A DNA stretch of 11,157 bases from a bacterium (GCA_024277605.1 JAJRUU010000111.1:1-11157), one strand, 5' to 3'. Positions 1-7,508 are shown, counted from the stretch's first letter. Notes: generated from the sequence alone by a model not told the origin. Numbers and translations: made by a program.

Positions 1-40
1 AAGGCGTCTCCCGGTCGGTCAGTATAAATTTAACACTCAT
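1..40 (-). CDS. 5' end of an unidentified gene, or displaced continuation of the OLD-like ATPase (partial)
   Basis: On the minus strand an ATG at 40-38 opens a frame that runs off the window after 13 codons (MSVKFILTDRETP). An AAGGGG stretch lies about 7 bases upstream (roughly 53-48) and could be its ribosome binding site. The frame is the same as that of the upstream ATPase, separated from it only by TGA and four codons. It could therefore be a new gene, or the rest of the ATPase's TOPRIM domain beyond a nonsense codon. The hydrophobic strand followed by TDRE is weakly reminiscent of the acidic DxD strand of TOPRIM domains. Too little is visible to name a product. Confidence 0.3.
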   Translation of the reverse strand, partial: MSVKFILTDRETP

Positions 41-52
41 CTTTTGGCCCCT

Positions 53-1372
53 TCATGGCAAAGATTTATTTCCGACCATTATACCATATTCTGCTGCTAA
101 AGTCCGACAGACTCCTAGATCGCCTTCTGTAAATAAGACATGTTCGGTTAAGCCAGAAACTCTTTCATTTAATTTTTGGTTGTTTTCTTCAATATCTTTA
201 TATTCTTTTAGCTTACTTTTGTAGTTTTCATGTAATTCCAACTGCAAATTAACAATTCCAAGTTCTTCATATAACTTAACATCATCTGACATTTCAAATG
301 AAACGCCTCGCCGTTCCTTTCGAATATAGTCAATCTTTGTTTCCTCTAAACGAACATTTGACTCTTTATACTTATGCGTCCGAAACAGAGAAACATTTTC
401 TCCTGATAAAGAGATAAAGTTAAAATTGTGACTGGTTATAAAAATAAGCGCATTTTTTGAATAAATGTTTTTGAAATCCTCTGCCATTTCATGTGCAAGA
501 TTATATTCGAAAGAATTTTCTGGTTCCTCAAAACCCCAGATAACTTGATTTCTGGTGTTTTTGGTAATGTAATTTAATATGGCAGGTATATACCTTGCTT
601 TAATTCCATCGCCTCTCAGCTTTAACGGTATATCGTAATCCCCATATCTAGTGTCTACAATCAAAGACCTAAAAAATTCCTCTAATGTTTCTGGTAATTT
701 TATATCAGTTTTAATTTTTGTCAATTTTTCAAATTCCTTGCTTATATCAATTATTTTTTCTCTAATACATTTTTCCAGGTCGTTGGCACTTTGCTGAATT
801 GAACTTTTTTTACTACTTTTTTCCTTAAGGAGTACTTGCTGTAGCTTTCCCAGTAAATGCTCGTGTACTACTCCGCTTTTTATAGCTGGTATATATTCAA
901 ATTGAATTTTATTTAAAAATTTCATTAGGGATTGATTTGCGGCGGTCATTTTTTTTCGGAGAATTTTGTCATCTATTCCTGGATTAGAAATTTTATATCG
1001 AAGTTTTATATTATTAGTTATTTCAGGTATATTGCTATATCTATGCCATGTTTTTCGTATCCAAAACTTCTCAGGTAAACTCATTTCAAATTGTTTTCCC
1101 CTTATGAATTCAATTTTTATAGCAATGAATTGTCTTCCTTTTATACTTTCTTTTCTAACCTCTTGCAGTCTTTTCTTAGAAAAATCCCTCTTAAAATTGA
1201 ATTCTAAATTTATGTCTGGTTGATTATTAAAAAACAAATTTAATGCTTTTAATAAATTGGATTTTCCGGAATCATTCAAGCCTGAAAAGATATTAAGGTG
1301 TTTAATGTTTTTTATCTTAACCTGATATATTGATCTGAAAAACTTAATCTCTATTGAATTTATACTAAACAT
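53..1372 (-). CDS. OLD-like AAA family ATPase, ending at the start of its TOPRIM domain
   Basis: This 439-residue protein has an SMC/ABC-like AAA ATPase fold of the OLD/RecF type. Residues 31-39 (GLNDSGKSN) are the Walker A loop, an RGDGIKA signature-like segment lies near 253-259, VIWGFEEPENS near 278-288 is Walker B with the catalytic glutamate, and ITSHN near 313-317 is the H-loop. A charged, coiled-coil-like stretch follows (about 365-405). VLFTEGD near 412-418 is the first, glutamate-bearing strand of a TOPRIM nuclease domain. OLD nucleases then continue with a whole TOPRIM domain, but this frame stops 23 residues after the glutamate, so the nuclease half is missing or split off. Family members act in phage defence or DNA processing; that role is inferred. 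The gene is much AT-richer than the genes at 1544-9029, which suggests transfer. An AGGA about 12 bases upstream supports the ATG. Confidence 0.75.
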   Translation of the reverse strand: MFSINSIEIKFFRSIYQVKIKNIKHLNIFSGLNDSGKSNLLKALNLFFNNQPDINLEFNFKRDFSKKRLQEVRKESIKGRQFIAIKIEFIRGKQFEMSLPEKFWIRKTWHRYSNIPEITNNIKLRYKISNPGIDDKILRKKMTAANQSLMKFLNKIQFEYIPAIKSGVVHEHLLGKLQQVLLKEKSSKKSSIQQSANDLEKCIREKIIDISKEFEKLTKIKTDIKLPETLEEFFRSLIVDTRYGDYDIPLKLRGDGIKARYIPAILNYITKNTRNQVIWGFEEPENSFEYNLAHEMAEDFKNIYSKNALIFITSHNFNFISLSGENVSLFRTHKYKESNVRLEETKIDYIRKERRGVSFEMSDDVKLYEELGIVNLQLELHENYKSKLKEYKDIEENNQKLNERVSGLTEHVLFTEGDLGVCRTLAAEYGIMVGNKSLP

Positions 1373-1410
1373 AATTTATTCTTTTCCTGTTTGTTGTTAT
1401 ACACAAAACA

Positions 1411-1439
1411 ACATTACCATATTTGACACCACACGTCAA
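1411..1439 (-). promoter_or_regulatory. Candidate promoter of the OLD-like ATPase gene
   Basis: Read on the minus strand, TTGACG (1439-1434) and TAATGT (1416-1411) are separated by 17 bases. The -35 matches the consensus at five of six positions; the -10 keeps TA at the front and the final T. The -35 is one arm of a 17-bp palindrome, so a protein bound there would block this promoter. This is a sequence match only. Confidence 0.4.
1423..1439. promoter_or_regulatory. 17-bp palindrome TTGAC-N7-GTCAA, copy 1 (possible operator)
   Basis: TTGACACCACACGTCAA is an inverted repeat of TTGAC around seven bases. The same pattern, with 13 of 17 bases identical and the same length, occurs at 3357-3373 upstream of apbE. 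A further TGACACC half-copy follows at 1443-1449. The site lies between divergent genes. A shared transcription-factor site is possible; the factor is unknown. Confidence 0.35.
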
Positions 1440-1498
1440 GGCTGACACCTCATGTAGTATATCCTAAATCATCCTCAGCCCTCACTCTCACATATTGG

Positions 1499-1527
1499 TT
1501 GACTAATACCCCCGTTTAAGCTAAATT
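1499..1527 (+). promoter_or_regulatory. Weak candidate promoter for the GspE/PilB-type ATPase gene
   Basis: TTGACT (1499-1504) and TAAATT (1522-1527) are spaced by 17 bases. The predicted transcript start would fall about ten bases before the ATG, in the GGGGG ribosome binding site, which is unusually close. A second, equally weak option is CTGACA (1442-1447) with TAAATC (1465-1470), also 17 bases apart. Neither is convincing alone. Confidence 0.25.
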
Positions 1528-1543
1528 CTAATGGGGGATTATT

Positions 1544-3274
1544 ATGGAAACACTCGCACCGGTAGCACAAAAATTTATGGAGCCGTTGGGCGATCTATTG
1601 CTTAGCCAGCAGAAGATTTCTTCCGAGGACTTGGAGAAGGCCCTGTCCATCCAGAGGACAACCTGTGAGCGGTTGGGCCGTCTGCTGGTTAATCTGGGCT
1701 TTATCTCAGAAGAGGAAATGCTTAGAACCACCGCCCAGCAGTTAAAGTTAGAGTATATGCCATTGGTGAAGTTTCCCACTACCCCACCCTTAACCATCGG
1801 CATTCCCGCCAAATTCATGGAGCAGTATAAATTTTTTCCCTTAAGTCATGCCGACGGGGTGCTGGCTATCACCATGGCTGATCCCTTGGATATGGTTACC
1901 ATCGATGCCCTGAAGCTGCGCACCGACTGCCGCATTGTAGTGTATATCAGTAAGGAAAGCGATATAGCAGAGGCCATAGAGCGCTATTTCGGCGGCGGCA
2001 GCAGCACTATGGAGCGCATTGTGGAGGATATCCCGGAGGGTGAGCTGCAATATCTGCACGCTGATGGGGATGAGGATGTTGACCACTTGCGGGATATGGC
2101 GCAGGAGGCGCCGGTTATCCGCCTGGTGAGCCTGGTTATCTCTAAAGCTATTGAGAGCAAGGCCAGTGATATTCATATCGAGGCCTTTGAGAGTCAACTG
2201 AAGGTGCGCTATCGCATCGACGGTATTCTGTATGATACCGAGTCGCCCCCCAAGCGTTTGCAGCCCGCTATTATCTCACGCATCAAGATTATGGCCGAGA
2301 TGACTATTGCCGAGCGCCGCCTGCCTCAGGATGGCCGGGTGCGCCTGCGGATGCTGGGTAAGAAGGTCGATTTGCGGGTGTCCACTATCCCCACTATCTA
2401 TGGGGAGAGCGTGGTCATGCGGATATTGGATCGCAGCAGCATCATGCTCGATCTGGATGATTTGGGATTTCCGGCTACCAGCAAGAAGCAGTTTGAAGCC
2501 TTAATCAGGAAACCGCACGGCATTGTGCTGGTTACCGGCCCCACCGGGTCAGGCAAGACCACCACTCTGTATGGGGCGCTGGATAAGATAAACTCACCCG
2601 ATAAGAAGATCATTACCGTGGAAGACCCTATAGAGTATCAGTTAAGCGGGGTGAACCAGATTCAGGTAAAACCCAAGATCGGGCTTACCTTTGCCAGCGG
2701 GCTGCGGTCGATTGTACGGCAAGACCCGGATATTATGATGGTGGGGGAGATCCGGGATTTAGAGACGGCTGATATCGCTATCCAGTCGGCGCTTACCGGG
2801 CATTTGGTATTCTCTACTCTGCATACAAATGACGCACCGGGGGCGATTACCCGGCTGCTGGATATGGGGGTGGAGCACTATCTGGCGGCTTCCTGTCTGG
2901 AGGGGATACTGGCCCAGCGGCTGGTGCGGGTTATCTGTAAAAAATGTAAGCAGGAAGCTGAACCTGACCAGCAGACCTTAAAACTTATGGGGCTAAAAAG
3001 CGCCAATGGCTTGAAAATCTATACCGGTAAAGGTTGTAAGGATTGCAACGCCACCGGCTACAGCGGTCGGTTGGGCATTTTCGAATTGTTGATAGTAAAT
3101 GATGATATCAAGCAGCTGATCTTAAAGAAAACCAGTTCCAATATGATCAGACAACAGGCGCTTGCTCTCGGAATGAGGACGCTGCGGGAGGATGGCTGGG
3201 ATAAAGTGAAAGCAGGGATTACCAGTGTGGAGGAAGTCCTCAGGGTAACCCAGGAAGAGGATTTGGAGTTTTAA
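1544..3274 (+). CDS. GspE/PilB-type type II secretion / type IV pilus assembly ATPase
   Basis: This is a complete 576-residue cytoplasmic hexameric ATPase that powers pilus extension or type II secretion. Residues 15-145 form the N-terminal GspE/MshE-N-type domain. The core carries Walker A GPTGSGKT (332-339), the Asp box around EDPIEY (360-365), Walker B DIMMVGEIRD (396-405) and the His box GHLVFSTLHTND (419-430). A zinc-binding four-cysteine module, with C465/C468 and C498/C501, is the mark of GspE/PilB and is absent from PilT-type retraction ATPases. The ATG is preceded by GGGGG six bases away. Its usual partners (PilC/GspF, PilT, pilins) are not next to it, so the choice between PilB and GspE cannot be made here. 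A strong terminator 47 bases downstream makes it the last gene of its transcript, probably the only one. Confidence 0.93.
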   Translation: METLAPVAQKFMEPLGDLLLSQQKISSEDLEKALSIQRTTCERLGRLLVNLGFISEEEMLRTTAQQLKLEYMPLVKFPTTPPLTIGIPAKFMEQYKFFPLSHADGVLAITMADPLDMVTIDALKLRTDCRIVVYISKESDIAEAIERYFGGGSSTMERIVEDIPEGELQYLHADGDEDVDHLRDMAQEAPVIRLVSLVISKAIESKASDIHIEAFESQLKVRYRIDGILYDTESPPKRLQPAIISRIKIMAEMTIAERRLPQDGRVRLRMLGKKVDLRVSTIPTIYGESVVMRILDRSSIMLDLDDLGFPATSKKQFEALIRKPHGIVLVTGPTGSGKTTTLYGALDKINSPDKKIITVEDPIEYQLSGVNQIQVKPKIGLTFASGLRSIVRQDPDIMMVGEIRDLETADIAIQSALTGHLVFSTLHTNDAPGAITRLLDMGVEHYLAASCLEGILAQRLVRVICKKCKQEAEPDQQTLKLMGLKSANGLKIYTGKGCKDCNATGYSGRLGIFELLIVNDDIKQLILKKTSSNMIRQQALALGMRTLREDGWDKVKAGITSVEEVLRVTQEEDLEF

Positions 3275-3319
3275 GTACCCATCCTTTTGGCTCGATAAAT
3301 ATTATAATACATATTATTT

Positions 3320-3343
3320 GGGGGACAAAAGTCCCCTTTTTTT
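3320..3343 (+). terminator. Rho-independent terminator after the GspE/PilB-type gene
   Basis: A perfect GC-rich stem, GGGGAC (3321-3326) and GTCCCC (3331-3336), closes an AAAA loop and is followed directly by seven T residues. This is a textbook intrinsic terminator. The stem arms are identical to those of the palindromes at 7499-7513 and 7629-7643, so it may derive from the same repeat family. Confidence 0.85.
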
Positions 3344-3356
3344 AACTTTTTTATAC

Positions 3357-3373
3357 TTGACACCTACTGTCAA
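3357..3373. promoter_or_regulatory. 17-bp palindrome TTGAC-N7-GTCAA, copy 2, upstream of apbE
   Basis: TTGACACCTACTGTCAA has the same length and the same outer 8 and 5 bases as the site at 1423-1439; only the four central bases differ. It lies 40 bases before the apbE ATG. TTGACA at its left end could serve as a -35 element, but no good -10 lies 16-18 bases further on. An operator role, or both roles, remains possible. Confidence 0.35.
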
Positions 3374-3412
3374 TAGTTACTTTGTCTGTAGAAACTTGAG
3401 CGAGAAAAAACT

Positions 3413-4453
3413 ATGCCTCTGCTGCGCATGATCAATAGATATGTCATTGCCGGAGTCTTGTCGGTAATGCTTGCCGGGGGGTGTCAATCAGACCCCAAAC
3501 CCAATATTTATAAGGAAACGCAGACGTTGATGGGGACGCTGGTAGAGATAAAACTGGTTACCCCTGATCCCTCTGCGGCCAAGAAGGCCTTTGCGGCCGC
3601 TTTTGCAGAATTTGTTCGAATTGATAAAGCAATGAGTATCCACTCAGCAGAAAGTGAATTAACCCGCATAAACCAGGCAGCCGGCAAGGAATTCCTCAGC
3701 GTAAGCCCGGAAATCTTTCAGCTTATATTACAGTCAAACTATTATGCTGAGCTTACCGGAGGGGCCTTTGATGTAAGTATCGGGCCGTTATCCAGGCTAT
3801 GGGGATTTTATGACAAACAATACCATAAGCCCAGCCAGGCGGAAATAGCAGCCCTTTTGCCCCTGGTAGAATATAGAGCGATCCTTACCCAGAATCCCCC
3901 GCCGGCGATTCGGCTGGCTCAGCCGGGAATGAGTATAGATTTGGGGGCTATCGCCAAGGGGTATGCGGTGGATAAAGCCATTAACATTTTAAAACAACAA
4001 GCGATAACCGCCGCCATTGTAAATGCCGGTGGGGATGTACGCACTATCGGCAGCAAACCGGATGGTAGTTTATGGAACATCGGCATTCAACATCCCCGGA
4101 AGCCAAAGTTGATTCTGGCCAGCTTGCAGGTGGATAATCAGGCGGTAGTTACCTCGGGCGATTACGAACAATTTTTTATTTACCAGGGAGTGCGCTACCA
4201 CCATATTTTGGACCCCAAAACCGGCAAGCCCGCCAGAGTCTGTCAGGGAGTAACCGTGGTAGCTCAATCAACTGCGGCAGCCGATGCCCTGGCTACCTGG
4301 ATTTTCGTATTGGGCCCGGAAAAGGGTATGCAATTAATCGAGGGCTTACCCGATACAGAGGGGCTGATTATTGATGCAGTCGGTAATCTAACGCTTTCTT
4401 CCGGGCTAAAGGGTAAACTAAACTTTCCATTAAAAAAATTTGGGCTTTATTAA
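3413..4453 (+). CDS. apbE: FAD:protein FMN transferase, ApbE family (lipoprotein-like)
   Basis: ApbE moves FMN from FAD onto a threonine of target proteins such as Rnf/Nqr subunits or FMN-binding-domain proteins, outside the cytoplasm. The 346-residue protein opens with a hydrophobic signal segment (residues 9-23) ending in LAGGC. C24 would be lipidated, although alanine at -3 is less usual than leucine. Family signatures follow: MGT (40-42), TGGAFDVSIGPL (115-126), DLGAIAKGYAVDKA (176-189), NAGGD (204-208), TSGDYEQFF (247-255), HILDPKTGKPA (264-274) and the magnesium-site segment DALAT (291-295). All key regions look intact. The ribosome binding site is weak (GAGCGAG at 3398-3404); M6 is an alternative start with no better site. 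It is first in a tight operon with the NusG-II, Gx and lptD genes. No obvious flavinylation target lies in the window. Confidence 0.92.
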   Translation: MPLLRMINRYVIAGVLSVMLAGGCQSDPKPNIYKETQTLMGTLVEIKLVTPDPSAAKKAFAAAFAEFVRIDKAMSIHSAESELTRINQAAGKEFLSVSPEIFQLILQSNYYAELTGGAFDVSIGPLSRLWGFYDKQYHKPSQAEIAALLPLVEYRAILTQNPPPAIRLAQPGMSIDLGAIAKGYAVDKAINILKQQAITAAIVNAGGDVRTIGSKPDGSLWNIGIQHPRKPKLILASLQVDNQAVVTSGDYEQFFIYQGVRYHHILDPKTGKPARVCQGVTVVAQSTAAADALATWIFVLGPEKGMQLIEGLPDTEGLIIDAVGNLTLSSGLKGKLNFPLKKFGLY

Positions 4454-4470
4454 CCTGGGCGGATAAGCTG

Positions 4471-4818
4471 TTGATTCTGGGCTTACTTGTATCGACCAGT
4501 TTTAGTTATGCCTGGGTAAAGAAGATGCAGCCGGACGGAAATTATGTCATAATCAGCGTAAGTAATAAGGAGATAGCCACATATCCCCTGACCCGGGAAT
4601 ATGAGTCAATTAAAATAACGGGGGCGGCGGGAGATGTCAGGCTTCAGATAAAAGATGGTCGAATAAGGATGATTGAGGCTCCCTGCCCCAATAAAATTTG
4701 CCTGGGCATGGGCTGGATAAATAAGTCGGGCGAATTGATTGCCTGTGTACCCAATCAGGTTGTCATCAGGGTAGCCGGAGTGCCCGCCGGAGAGGAGTTA
4801 GATGGCACAAGCCGCTAA
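4471..4818 (+). CDS. NusG domain II-containing membrane-anchored protein (EetA-like)
   Basis: This small protein has one N-terminal membrane segment and an extracytoplasmic NusG-domain-II-like beta domain. The signature is APCPNKICLGMGWI, then ACVPNQVVI; counted from the TTG start the cysteines are C72, C77 and C92. The function is not established. In Gram-positive flavin-based electron transfer loci a protein of this type, called EetA from memory, pairs with a Gx protein. The start is doubtful. TTG 4471 has GGGCGGA upstream but cuts into the membrane anchor. The frame is open back to 4417, and an ATT at 4429 would give an N-terminus (MKKIW...WADKLLI) that looks far more like the family, overlapping apbE by 25 bases. 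Its end overlaps the Gx gene by 17 bases, which suggests translational coupling. Confidence 0.82.
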   Translation: MILGLLVSTSFSYAWVKKMQPDGNYVIISVSNKEIATYPLTREYESIKITGAAGDVRLQIKDGRIRMIEAPCPNKICLGMGWINKSGELIACVPNQVVIRVAGVPAGEELDGTSR

Positions 4819-5371
4819 ACCAGATCCAGCTTCTGGCTCAGTAAGCAGCGGATATACCTCAACTTATAATCGTACCCGCAAGTTGGTGTTTCTGGCAATG
4901 CTCACCTCAATTGCGGTGGTATTGCATATAGTTGAGCTATCGCTGCCCAACCCTACTCCCTGGCTGAGATTGGGATTGGCTAATATTATAATTTTAAGTG
5001 TCCTGGCGACGTATGGTCTTAAAGAGGGCTTAGTGGTAAATTTACTAAGAATCGTAATGGGTTCGTTTATCAGCGGCAATTTGCTGGGGCCTGCCTTCAT
5101 TCTCAGCATTTCCGGCGGCTTAAGCAGTTTGTTCGCAATGTGGCTCACCCTGTCTTTTGCCGGCAGATACTTCAGCCTGATCGGGGTGAGCCTGATCGGG
5201 GCCTATACGCATACCATAACTCAATTGGGGGTAGCCTATTGGGTATTAATCAAACATTATGGAATTTTTTACCTGTTGCCGGTTTTTCTGGGCGTGGCCT
5301 TACTCACCGGTTTTCTAAACGGGCTGGGCGCTATCGTACTGACCCGGCGCCTCGCCAGGCTAACCAAATGA
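4802..5371 (+). CDS. Gx transporter family membrane protein (heptaprenyl diphosphate synthase component I-like; EetB-like)
   Basis: This 189-residue integral membrane protein has a hydrophilic N-terminal stretch of about 25 residues, then five or six hydrophobic helices (roughly 28-48, 57-72, 76-93, 97-118, 123-148, 156-181). The family signature LPNPTPWLRLGLAN is at 48-61. Such proteins are annotated Gx transporter or heptaprenyl diphosphate synthase component I and resemble the substrate-binding subunits of ECF vitamin transporters. The actual substrate is unknown; flavin, isoprenoid or quinone roles have all been suggested by gene context. GGAGAGGAG (4790-4798) is a very good ribosome binding site for the ATG, which overlaps the end of the NusG-II gene. 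Association with ApbE and NusG-II is recurrent in anaerobes. No polyprenyl synthetase or Rnf gene is visible here. Confidence 0.85.
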   Translation: MAQAAKPDPASGSVSSGYTSTYNRTRKLVFLAMLTSIAVVLHIVELSLPNPTPWLRLGLANIIILSVLATYGLKEGLVVNLLRIVMGSFISGNLLGPAFILSISGGLSSLFAMWLTLSFAGRYFSLIGVSLIGAYTHTITQLGVAYWVLIKHYGIFYLLPVFLGVALLTGFLNGLGAIVLTRRLARLTK

Positions 5372-5390
5372 TCATTCCCTGTTACTGCGT

Positions 5391-7508
5391 ATGAATTATC
5401 GTCTGGTGTTACTTGCTCTGGCTGGCCTATGGCTTTGCATGGTGGCTGAAGTCCGGGCTAAAATGATTGAGGCTCCCCTGCCGGAAAAAAAGATTGCGCA
5501 GTTGAAAGAGCAAAAACTACCGGTGTATATTCACGCTAAGACGCTGGAGTATCAAGAACCCAGGAATGTGTATATTGGTAGTGGGTACGTGGATATAAAA
5601 TACGGTGATCTTAGGCTGCGGGCGGATGAAGTGGTGTTTTATGCCGACAGCGGTCAGACACGGGCTACCGGTAATGTGATTTTAGATGATGGCGATAACC
5701 GGCTGGTGGGAGAGGAACTGGAAATTAACCTAAGGAGTAAGTTGGGCATACTTTATAGAGGAGAAGCCTTTTTAGCCCCGGCATATTTTTTAACCGGTGA
5801 GAAGATTGAAAGGTTAGCCGAAGATAAATTTTTGGTTACCCGGGGCACTTATACCACCTGTGACCAAAGCATTCCCGACTGGCAATTCAAGGTAGAGCGC
5901 TGCCTGGTGCACCTTGAGCACTATGTCTATCTCACTGATTTTTCCCTGTATATGAAAAAAGTGCCGGTATTCCGCTTCCCCTATGCACTGCTACCGATTA
6001 AAACCCAGCGTGCTACTGGTCTATTAATCCCGCGTTTAGGCTATTCCAATACCGATGGATTTATTTTAGGCGAAAGCTTTTTCTGGGCTATAAACGAGTG
6101 GACGGATGCCACTATAACCGCCGATTACTTCAGCAAACGGGGTATCGGCGGGGGATTAGAGTTTCGCTATGCCTTGACTCCTGAAGATGAGGGTAAATTG
6201 CAGAGCTATTTAATACGTGACTGGATCACTAAACAGGATCGCTGGAAAACCTATATAAACATTCGGCAAGATTTGGGTGGTGGCGTAAAAAATGTATTAC
6301 GGGCAGATATGTTAAGTGATCGCCAATATGAACAACAGTTTGATTCTGATATAAGTCGGCGACGCAGACAGGAGCAGGATTCATACCTCTGGCTCTATAA
6401 AAACTGGGAGGCCTATGGCGCTGGTTCTGTCGCCGACTATACCGAAGACTTGTATAATGCCGATAAAAACAAACAATGGCGATTGCCGGAGTTAAAAATA
6501 TTCGCTATCTCCCAGCCGGTATTTGATACTCCTCTATTTTATAAACTGGAACTATCCGCTTTAAACTGGAATCGTGAGTTAGCAGGAGAGGCGGAAGAAA
6601 CTCAGCGGTTGCACCTGCATCCTGAAGTGCGCTTGCCGCTTGAGATAGGCCCGCGCAGCGTAATTACTCCCCGGGCGGGGTATTCGCAAACCTGGTATGC
6701 CGAGAATAAGCAAGGGGTAAGCGATCAGCGGGGATTATATGACGTGGGAATCAGACTGGATGGCCCGCAGCCATATCGTACCTACGAACGTAAAACTTCA
6801 AACGGGCTTACCAGGGTAAAGCACTTGCTTGCCCCCTTCATCGATTATAATTATGTCCCCAGGGAAGATCAGGCGGATTTATTGAAATTTAATGCTTTAG
6901 ATGAGATACCGGGTGAGAATATAGTGCACTATGGTATTATACAGCATGTTCTGGGGTACTTCTCATCGCCGGAGCAAGCAGAAAATGTTCGGGAGCTTGT
7001 ACTTTTTACTGTAAGTAAGGAGTATGATATAGAAGAGGAACGGCGGGAGGGGATAAGCGGCCAACCCCGGCGGCCATTCTTGCCGCTAAAATTTGATATG
7101 GAGTTTAAACCTACTCCCAAGCTTCGCCTGGATTGGGAGATGCGCTATGATGTTTATGAGGGAAAGGTAGCCGGCAATAATATGGACAGTTGGCTGACTC
7201 TCTCGGATTATATCTCGTTAGGTGCCGGCTGGCGTTATACCAACGGCGAACTCAATGATTTTGAAGATCAGCCTGATGATATAAACACCCTGTATGGGGG
7301 GGCTTGGTTTTACCTTAGCAAAAAAATAACGCTTGGGTTCAGTGGTAATTATAATGTGGAGTATAATCAGTGGGTGGAGCAAAGGTACAGCCTGAGATAT
7401 AATTCCCAGTGCTGGGGGGTGGGGCTGTCATTCGTCGATCGTTTCGATAAGGATGAATTCACTTTTAATATCAGCCTGAGCGGCTTAAGTTCAGCCGGGG
7501 GGACATAG
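5391..7508 (+). CDS. lptD: LPS-assembly outer-membrane protein LptD
   Basis: LptD is the outer-membrane barrel that, with LptE, inserts lipopolysaccharide into the outer leaflet, so its presence indicates a diderm LPS-type envelope. The 705-residue precursor has a signal peptide (cleavage likely after VRA, residue 23) and an OstA/LptA-like beta-jellyroll domain at about 45-130. The family segment TTCDQSIPDW is at 155-164, and a phenylalanine- and proline-rich strand KVPVFRFPYALLPI at 190-203 begins the barrel. The barrel fills the rest, with alternating aromatic strands and GAGW/GGAWFYL-type sequences near the end. Length is in the usual range. It starts 20 bases after the Gx stop with almost no Shine-Dalgarno sequence, so it probably relies on translational coupling. 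The last residues (SSAGGT) and the TAG stop overlap the repeat element at 7499-7643, so its original C-terminus may have been altered. Confidence 0.93.
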   Translation: MNYRLVLLALAGLWLCMVAEVRAKMIEAPLPEKKIAQLKEQKLPVYIHAKTLEYQEPRNVYIGSGYVDIKYGDLRLRADEVVFYADSGQTRATGNVILDDGDNRLVGEELEINLRSKLGILYRGEAFLAPAYFLTGEKIERLAEDKFLVTRGTYTTCDQSIPDWQFKVERCLVHLEHYVYLTDFSLYMKKVPVFRFPYALLPIKTQRATGLLIPRLGYSNTDGFILGESFFWAINEWTDATITADYFSKRGIGGGLEFRYALTPEDEGKLQSYLIRDWITKQDRWKTYINIRQDLGGGVKNVLRADMLSDRQYEQQFDSDISRRRRQEQDSYLWLYKNWEAYGAGSVADYTEDLYNADKNKQWRLPELKIFAISQPVFDTPLFYKLELSALNWNRELAGEAEETQRLHLHPEVRLPLEIGPRSVITPRAGYSQTWYAENKQGVSDQRGLYDVGIRLDGPQPYRTYERKTSNGLTRVKHLLAPFIDYNYVPREDQADLLKFNALDEIPGENIVHYGIIQHVLGYFSSPEQAENVRELVLFTVSKEYDIEEERREGISGQPRRPFLPLKFDMEFKPTPKLRLDWEMRYDVYEGKVAGNNMDSWLTLSDYISLGAGWRYTNGELNDFEDQPDDINTLYGGAWFYLSKKITLGFSGNYNVEYNQWVEQRYSLRYNSQCWGVGLSFVDRFDKDEFTFNISLSGLSSAGGT

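Noticed and set aside
966..1223. 85-codon plus-strand open frame
   Set aside because: It lies entirely antisense to the OLD-like ATPase, which has clear motifs, and shows only a hydrophobic composition caused by the complementary AT-rich codons.
1528..2613. Minus-strand frames at 1528-1818, 1841-2197 and 2398-2613, and a plus-strand frame at 2307-2504
   Set aside because: All are shadows of the GspE/PilB-type gene, whose conserved motifs cover the same bases.
3357..3390. Standard -35/-10 promoter for apbE starting with TTGACA
   Set aside because: The -35 hexamer is perfect, but no acceptable -10 occurs 16-18 bases downstream (CTTTGT and neighbours), so it was recorded only as a palindromic site.
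5140..5394. 84-codon plus-strand frame bridging the Gx and lptD genes
   Set aside because: It is out of frame with the Gx membrane protein it overlaps, has no family features, and its final bases merely include the lptD ATG.
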